NCBI RefSeq assembly: GCF_007565055.1
Contig: NC_044556.1
Location: 130,299,808-130,363,807, forward strand
Source of the DNA: Rhinopithecus roxellana
Lineage: Eukaryota; Chordata; Mammalia; Primates; Cercopithecidae
Direction of reading: 5' to 3'
DNA: 64,000 nt
Shown here piece by piece: positions 57,837 to 64,000 of the stretch (the stretch's first letter is position 1; every line of letters starts with the position of its first letter). Both the position numbers and the translations under genes were made by a program. Below the pieces are notes generated by a model. It was given only the letters and a program-made list of their open reading frames with translations, was not told where the DNA came from and did not search any database.

Positions 57837-60547
57837 CCTGAATAGACCAATAGTGAGTAATAAAATTGAATCAGTGATAAAAAGTCTCTCAACAAAGAAA
57901 AGTCCAGGACTGGATGGTTTCACCGCTGAATTCTATCAAACTTTCAAAGAACTAACACCAGTTCTCCTCAAATTATTCCCCCCCCCCAAAAAAAACTAGA
58001 CTAAAGAGGAAGGCATTCCCCCCAATTCATTCTACAAGGCTAGCATTACCTGATATCAAAATCAGGTAAGGGTGCAACAAAAAAAGAAAACTACAGGCCA
58101 ATATCCCTGATGAACATAAATGTAAAAATTCTCAACAAAATACTAACAAACCAAATCCAACAGTACAGAATATATCATGATCAAGTGGGACTTATCCCAG
58201 GGATGTAAGGATGGTCCAACATACATAAATTAATAAATGTGATATATCACATCAATATAATGAAGGACAAAAACCATATGACCATCTTAACAGACACAGA
58301 AAAAGCATTTGATAGAATTCAACATCTCTTCAAAAAACTCTCAACAAACTAGGCATAGAAGGAACATTCCTCAACATATAAAAGCCATATGACAAATACA
58401 CAGCTAACATCATACCAAATGGGGAAAAATCGGAAAGCCTTTCCCCCAAGAACTGAAAAAAGCCAAGAATTCCCACTTTCACCACTCCTATTCAACACAG
58501 TACTGGAAGTGTTAGCGAGAGCAATTAGGCAAGAGAAAGAAATAAAAACCATCCAAACAGGAAAACTGTCAAACTGTCCTCCTTTGACAATAATATGATC
58601 TTATATCTAGAAAAACCTATAGGCTCCACCAAAAATCTCCTAGATCTAATAAACAAATTCAGTCAAGTTGCTGAATACAAAATCAACATATAAAAAATCA
58701 GTAGTGTTTCTGTACTCCAATAATGAACTAGCTGAGAAAGAAATCAAGAAGGCAATCCCATTTACAATAGCTATAAAAAAAAAAAAATACCTGGGAATAA
58801 ATTTAACCAAGGAGGTGAAAGATGTCTATAAGGAAAACTACAAAACTGACGAAAGAAATTCACAAAAAAATAGAAAGACATCCCATGCTCATGAATTAGA
58901 AGAATATTGTTTAAATGACCCTACTGCCCAAAGTAATCTAAGATTCAATGCAACCCCTATCAAAATATTGATGTCATTTTTCACAGAAATAGAAAAAATA
59001 ATTGTAAAATGTGTATGGAACCAGAAAAGAGCCCAAACAGACAAAGCAATCCTGAGCAAAAAGAACAAAGCTGGAGGCATCACACTACCTGACTTCAAAA
59101 TATATTATAATGCTATAGTAACCAAAAAAGCATGGTATTGGTATAAAAACAGACACACAGACCAGTGGAACAGAATAGGGAATCCAGAAGTAAATCTAGG
59201 TATTTAGAGTCAACTGATATTCAACAAAGACGCCAAGGATATACATTGAGGAAAGGCCATCCTTTTCAATAAATGGTGCTGGAAAAACTGGATATCCATA
59301 CGCAGGGGAACAAACTGGATCCCCATCTCTCACCATATATAAAAATCAACTCAAGATGGATTAAATAATTAAACATAAGGCCTGAAACTACAAAACTACT
59401 AGATGAAAACATAGGGAACCTGGTCTAGACAATGGTTTTATGGCTAAGACTTTGAAAGCAGAGATTTAAAAAAATAGCTAAATGAGACTATATTAAACTA
59501 CAAAGCTTCTGCACAGCAAACAATCAAAAGAGTAAAGAGTCAACCTACAGAATGTGAGAAAATATCTGCAAATTATCTGACAAGGGACTAGTATCCAGAA
59601 TATACAAAAAAAAATATTCAATAGTTAAAAAATAATAATCCTATTAAATGAGCAAAGGGTGTGAACAGATATTTCTCAAAAGTAGACAAATAGCTAACAG
59701 CTACATGAAAGAAATGCTTAACATCACTAATCATTAGGGAAATGTAAATTAAGACCACGAGATACCATCTTAACCCAGTTAGAATGGTTATTATTAAAAA
59801 GATTTAAAAATAACAGATGCTGGCAAGGATGCAGAGAAAAATTCTTACACATGGTTAGTGAGAATGTAAATCAGTACAGCCACTATGGGGCAATAGTATG
59901 AAGATTTCATAAAAAACTAAAAACAGAACTACCACACATTTCAGCAATGCCACTACTGGGTATTTATTGAAAGGAAAAGAAATAAGTGTATCAAAGGTAC
60001 ACCTGCACTTTGATGTTCACTGTAGCACTATTCACAATACCAAAGGTATGGAATCAACTAAAGTGTCCATCTACAGATGAATGGATAAAGAAAATGTGGT
60101 ATGCATACACAATGGAATACTAGTCTGCTATGAAAAAGAATGAATCATGATATTTGCAGCAATGTGGATAGAACTGGAGGTCCTTATGTCAAGTGAAATA
60201 AGCCAGACACAGAAAGACAAATTTTACATGTTCTCATTCATATGTAGAAGCTAAAAAAGTTGATCTCATGAAGGTAGTGGGTAGAAGGACTGATACCGGA
60301 GGCTGGAAAAGGTGTGCTGGTGGGAAGTGGTGATGAAAACAGGTTCATCAATAGGTATACACATACAGTTAGATAGAAGGTATAATATTTTGTAGCAGAG
60401 TAGGGTTACTATAGTTAGCAACAATGTATTGTATATTTCAAAGCAGTTAGAAGAGAGAACCTGAAATGCTCCCAACACATAAAAATGATAAAAACTCCAG
60501 GTTACCCAAATACTCTGATCATTACACATTCTATGCATGCAGTAAAA

Positions 60548-61240
60548 TACTTATAAATACAAAAGAAGTCAGGAAAGAAAAAATAGAAAATACTTACTAA
60601 CACAAAATCAGTCAGGAAAGAAAAAATAGAGAAATAGAGCAGATGGAACAAACAGAAAACAAATAGCAAGCTGGTAACTTAAACAACTATACAAGTAATT
60701 ACATTAAACATAAATAATCAAATACTGCAATTAAAAGACAAAGATTATCATACTAAAGACCAAAACCCAACTACACACTGTTTATAAGAGACATGCCTTA
60801 AATATGAAGATACAGTGTTATGAACTAAAATGTGCTCTCCCACACCCAATTCCTATGTTGAAGCCCTAACCCTCAATATGACTAAATTTAGAAACAGGGC
60901 CTTTAAAGAGCTAATTAGGGTTAAATTAGGTTATAAAGGTGTGGCCTTAATGTGATAGGGCTGCTGCCCTTACAAGAGAGAGAGACACTAGAGATCTCTC
61001 GATATATTAGCACAGAGGAAGGGCCTGTGAGGACACAGCAAGAAGGTGGCTATCTACAAGCCAAGTTGAGAGGCCTCACCAGAAACCAACCCTGTTGGCA
61101 TCTTTATCTTTGATTTAGAACCTCCAGAACTGTGGGAAAATAAATGTCTGTGGTTTATGCTATTCAGTCTGTGTATTTTGTTATAGCGGACCAAGAAGAC
61201 TAACACATACACATATGGTACAAGTAAAAGGATAGAAAAG
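60548..61240 (+). mobile_element. L1 fragment (ORF1-ORF2 junction), split by an LTR
   Basis: 'agaagtcaggaaagaaaaaa', 'agcagatggaacaaacagaa' and 'acattaaacataaataatca' correspond to the ORF1/ORF2 boundary of old L1. After the LTR, 'aagtaaaaggatagaaaag' (61222-61240) continues the L1 order. Confidence 0.65.
60816..61207 (+). mobile_element. MLT1-like (MaLR) solo LTR, near complete
   Basis: It begins 'tgttatgaactaaaatgtgc' and ends 'gaagactaacaca', with 'cctccagaactgtgggaaaa' and a terminal AATAAA-containing part. Candidate 5-bp target repeat tacag/tacac (4 of 5). At about 392 bp it is of normal length. No internal retroviral genes. Confidence 0.8.
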
Positions 61241-61512
61241 GCTGGGCGCAATGTCTCACACCCGTAATCCCAACACTTTGGGAGGCTGAGGCGGGTGGAC
61301 CACTTGATGTCAGAAGTTCGAGGCCAGCCTGGCTAACACAGTGAAATCCCATCTCTACTAAAAATACAAAAATTAGCCGAGTGTGGCCCCAGCTACTCTG
61401 GAGGCTGAGGCTGAAGAACTGCTTGAACCCAGGAGGCAGAGGTTGCAGTGAGCCAAGACTGCACCACTGCACTCCAGCCTGGGCGACAGAGCTAGACACT
61501 GTCTCACAAAAA

Positions 61513-61559
<47 letters not shown>

Positions 61560-61561
61560 AT
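61241..61561 (+). mobile_element. Alu with long (AAAT)n tail
   Basis: 'ggctgggcgcaatgtctcac' to 'gagctagacactgtctcaca'. The right arm lacks a piece ('gagtgtggccccagctactc'). The tail at about 61511-61561 is (AAAT)n, around 12-13 units, probably a length-variable microsatellite. Confidence 0.9.
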
Positions 61562-61683
61562 GCATTCAGTAGCTAAGCTATGAGATAGGTTAGGTGTATT
61601 AAGTGCATTTTCAACTTAAGATATTTTCAACTTATGATGGTTTTATCAGGATGTAAGCCCATCATAAATTGAGGAGCAATGTA
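61562..61683. mobile_element. Tigger-like DNA transposon end
   Basis: 'ggttaggtgtattaagtgca', 'aacttatgatggttttatca' and 'taaattgaggagcaatgta' resemble one end of a TcMar-Tigger-type element (MER44/Tigger7-like). The other end is not visible. Family uncertain. Confidence 0.6.
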
Positions 61684-61689
61684 CTTTTT

Positions 61690-63425
61690 CCTTCTAACTG
61701 CTTTCAATGTTGTTTTTTATTTTTCTCATTAATCTCCCAAAGCTTGATTTTAAAGTGTCTTGCTGTGAATTTTTTCAGGTATATCTGTCTATGGTTCTCT
61801 CAGTTTCTTAAATCTATATAGGTTTATGCCTTTTATCAAATTTGGGAAGTTTTCAGCCAGTAACTCTTTGAATATTTTTTGTAGTTCCACACTCTTTCTC
61901 CTCTCCTTCTAGCACTCTGATGACAAAAAAAGTTAGATCTTTTACAATTGTCCCACAGTCCTGGAGGCTCTGTTAATTTCTTTTCCATCTACTTCTCTCT
62001 GATGTTCAAATGATATACTTTGCTTAAAGTTCACTGATCTTTTTATCATTTCCATCTAGTATTGAGTGCATCCAGTGAATTTTTATTTCAGCTATTATAT
62101 TTTCAATTCTATGATTTCCATTTATATCCTTTTTAGATCTCCTATTCCTTTGCTGAGATTTTCTGTTTTTTTTTTTTGTTTGTTTTTTGTTTTTCCCATC
62201 TGTTTCAAGAATGTTTGTAACTACTCACTGAAACATTTTTATGATGACTGTTCTAAAACCTTTGTCAGATAATTTCAACATCTCACTATTTGGTGTATGT
62301 TGACCTCCTTTTACCATTCGAGTTGTGATTTTCCAGGTTCTTGGTATGATGAGTAATTTTCAATTTTGAGTATGTGAATCTGTATTCTATTTAAATCTTC
62401 TAGTTTAGCAGGCAGTTTCTCTATTTGGGTTTCTTGTGTAGGTTCTGACCTACTTTTAGGAGTTGTAGTTCCAACAATAATTTCATTTTCAGAGCCCTCA
62501 CAATACTATTTGGGTCTGCCTTGATTGTGTGCTACCTAGAGGTCAATGTGAAAGTGTAGGCACTATTCCACACTGTAGTTCAGTTCTCAACCCTTCTGTC
62601 ATGTTAATTTTGGTCAGTATTATGTATGAGTCACTCTGGGATCTTTACAGAACTCTACATACAAGTTGAAAGCATCTCTTTCTCCAGCTCCCTTCTCTCT
62701 AAAATTCTCCCCCACACCATCACTCCTTATTTGGGAAGGGGAGAAGTACTACCTTATTGCCTGTAATTCCAGGGTGGGAGGTGATGGATATCCAAGCTTA
62801 CCACTTGGTCTCCACTGACACCACACTTGTGACAGAAGGGGAGTATCACCTGCTACCTCTGGGCAGGATATGAAAGTCTAGGCTTCCCATTTGGCCTCTT
62901 CTGGCACCACCCTGGTGAGGAAAAGAAATCACTCCCTGCTACCACTGGGCAGGAACTGAAAGACCAGATCTTATTCAGCATCTGTTGATAACACCTTGAT
63001 GGAGAAGAGAAGCACTGCTTGCTACCATAAGCCAGTGATGTCTAGGCTTCCCTTTCAGCCTCCAAGCAAGGGGGTGGCATATTCTTCCTCCATGTATTTG
63101 GCTGGGGTAGGGTGGGTATTGTTGAAGAGTTCCGTTCTGTTAGATTGCCCCTTTTCCTGTCCTTTGGCAAGAGATAACAGGCTTTTCTTGTCTGCACCTG
63201 TTGGTATTTCTGGGTTGTGGGCTTCTCCAGAGACCACTTCAGCTTATAAAGAAACAAAAAGAAAACCCAGAGAAATCACCGCAGTGTCATTTCTCAATTC
63301 TTGAGGTCCCTAGTCAGTCAGCTCTCTTCTTCTAACCCTTTAGTCTTCTTACGTTTATTTGCTGTATGTGTCCAGCGTTTTAAATCTGAACTGAATAGGA
63401 AGAATAGGCAGAAATAAGTCTTATC
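61690..63425 (-). mobile_element. L1M 5' half (ORF1 and 5' UTR)
   Basis: On minus it holds a decayed ORF1 (61690-62450, e.g. plus-strand 'tttgggaagttttcagccag') and a 5' UTR with repeated units (62755-63075). No intact frame. The open frames at 62996-63304 lie in the 5' UTR. Confidence 0.7.
62755..63075. repeat. Tandem units of ~80 bp in L1M 5' UTR
   Basis: The phrase pattern 'aagcttaccacttggtctcc', 'aggcttcccatttggcctct' and 'aggcttccctttcagcctcc' recurs at about 62794, 62880 and 63047, each preceded by a 'ctgctacc...gggcagg'-like part. About four diverged copies. Confidence 0.65.
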
Positions 63426-63544
63426 TGGAACTGAAGACCCTTTATCTAAGCATTAAAGAATAGTTAATACTAATCTTAAATTATGCACTGTTTTTATGCA
63501 CTGTTTCAGAGAATAAAGTAGTATTTCCCATCTGGTTTTATGCA
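63426..63544. other. Junction between two L1 fragments
   Basis: The 'tgcactgtttttatgcactg' duplicate at about 63484-63506 is the only structure seen. No feature is supported. Confidence 0.3.
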
Positions 63545-64000
63545 GCTAATATAACTATCTCTATTTGCAAATGATACAATCTTGTATATAAAAATTATAA
63601 GGAATCCACTAATAAACTGTCAGAACTAATAGAAGTATTCAGAAAGAATGTAGGATACAGATCAATAAACACAGAACTTTTTTAATTTTTGTAGCAACAC
63701 AGCGTCACTATGTTGCCCAGGCCGGTCTCAAACTCCTGGCCTCAAGTCATCCTCCTGCCTTGGCCTTCCAAAGTGCTGAGATTACAGATTACAGTGACCC
63801 ATCATGCCTGGCCAAAAATTAATTGTATTTCTATACCTTAAGAATGAACAATCAGAAAAGGAAATGAAGAAAACAATTCCATCTATAACATCAAAAACAT
63901 AAAATACTTAGCAATAAATTTAACCAAAGAAGTGCAAGACTTGTACACTGAAAACTATAAAACCTCACTGAAAGAAATTAAATAAGACCTAAATAAATGG
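63545..64000 (+). pseudogene. L1 ORF2 fragment, cut by window end
   Basis: The catalytic box region 'ctatttgcaaatgatacaat' (63561-63580) reads FANDT, so the first catalytic Asp has become Asn. It continues after an Alu half with 'ttagcaataaatttaaccaa' and 'gtgcaagacttgtacactga', typical ORF2. It extends beyond the right edge. Confidence 0.8.
63677..63815 (-). mobile_element. Alu left-arm monomer (FLAM-like)
   Basis: Only one arm is present: 'gtcactatgttgcccaggcc' to 'gacccatcatgcctggcc'. It interrupts the ORF2 fragment. It is either a free left monomer or a truncated Alu. Confidence 0.75.

Larger units (their letters stand above)
55960..60100 (+). pseudogene. L1 ORF2 remnant with damaged catalytic box
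   Basis: The reverse-transcriptase region shows approximately 'NYRPISLMNINVKILNKI' near 58090-58145 and 'EKAFDRIQ' near 58300-58320. The position of the catalytic FADD box (58580-58595) reads 'cctttgacaataatatga', so the Asp-Asp pair is lost and a stop follows. A 179-codon open stretch at 58668-59207 is the ORF2 region 'FNATPIKILMSFFTEIEK' to the C-terminal part. It is not a functional gene; two Alus also cut the frame. Confidence 0.85.
53735..60545 (+). mobile_element. Near full-length L1 (L1PB/L1MA-like), plus strand
   Basis: The order is a GC-richer 5' UTR (53735-54230), ORF1 remnant (about 54240-55650), ORF2 (about 55960-60100) and 3' UTR to about 60545. Alus interrupt at 55077-55290, 56833-57162 and 57541-57836. 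It resembles the minus-strand L1 at 1-7018 in age and arrangement. All frames are disrupted. Confidence 0.88.

Noticed and set aside
58668..59207. 179-codon open frame, the longest in the window
   Set aside because: It is the surviving C-terminal-half stretch of a broken L1 ORF2, upstream catalytic residues lost.
1..64000. Search for CRISPR arrays, operons, tRNA and rRNA genes, prophage or plasmid functions
   Set aside because: No regularly spaced direct repeats with spacers, no tRNA cloverleaf other than MIR-derived fragments, and no prokaryotic gene organisation. The DNA is primate nuclear.

Overview
This window is non-coding primate nuclear DNA, most probably from an Old World monkey (macaque, baboon or guenon type). 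It is AT-rich and packed with primate Alu and L1 retrotransposons. Several young AluY copies (8127-8310, 11103-11402, 22621-22921, 38937-39241, 41488-41792) carry the right-arm variant ending in a 'ccggatctcagctcac'-type motif and a 'cgaggtgg' mid-element motif. I associate these with cercopithecoid (AluYR-type) subfamilies rather than human AluY. I found no intact protein-coding gene, no convincing coding exon, and no bacterial-type feature. Every longer open frame is Alu, L1 or L2 sequence, or low-complexity DNA. The window probably lies in an intron or intergenic region.

Layout. 1-7018: a long minus-strand L1 running from ORF2 (left) to a ~2 kb 5' UTR (right), with two Alu insertions. 7.0-13.4 kb: largely unique DNA with a TA/CA microsatellite, AluY and AluJ copies, an MLT1-like LTR and two hAT-type DNA transposon fossils. 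13.4-15.8 kb: L2 LINE remnants on both strands forming an inverted repeat. 15.8-33 kb: alternating unique DNA, Alu, MIR, L2 and L1M 3' ends, an MLT1-like LTR, a broken U6 snRNA pseudogene (23607-23685), and two Alus stacked at one target site (30264-30890). 33-38.9 kb: a block free of recent repeats holding only one complete MER5A. 38.9-44.1 kb: a young AluY, a chimeric Alu, the youngest-looking AluY of the window, and an L1 nested in a MER2 DNA transposon. 44.1-50 kb: another Alu-free stretch. 50-60.5 kb: two plus-strand L1s, an L1M 3' half and a near-complete L1 with 5' UTR, ORF1 and ORF2 remains, both punctured by Alus. 60.5-64 kb: a stack of an L1 fragment, MLT1-like LTR, Alu, Tigger-like end, a minus-strand L1M 5' half and a plus-strand ORF2 fragment.

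No genes act together here. What can be read is insertion history, through target-site duplications (TSDs), nesting and recombination between repeats. I found no undescribed biological system. The most useful second looks are the poly(T) tract flanked by a 12-bp direct repeat, the triplicated target site around two Alus, the 45-50 bp direct repeat at 17.0 and 19.6 kb, the L2 inverted repeat, the back-to-back palindromes, and the recently inserted AluY copies. Repeat family names come from recognition by eye, so subfamily labels are provisional.
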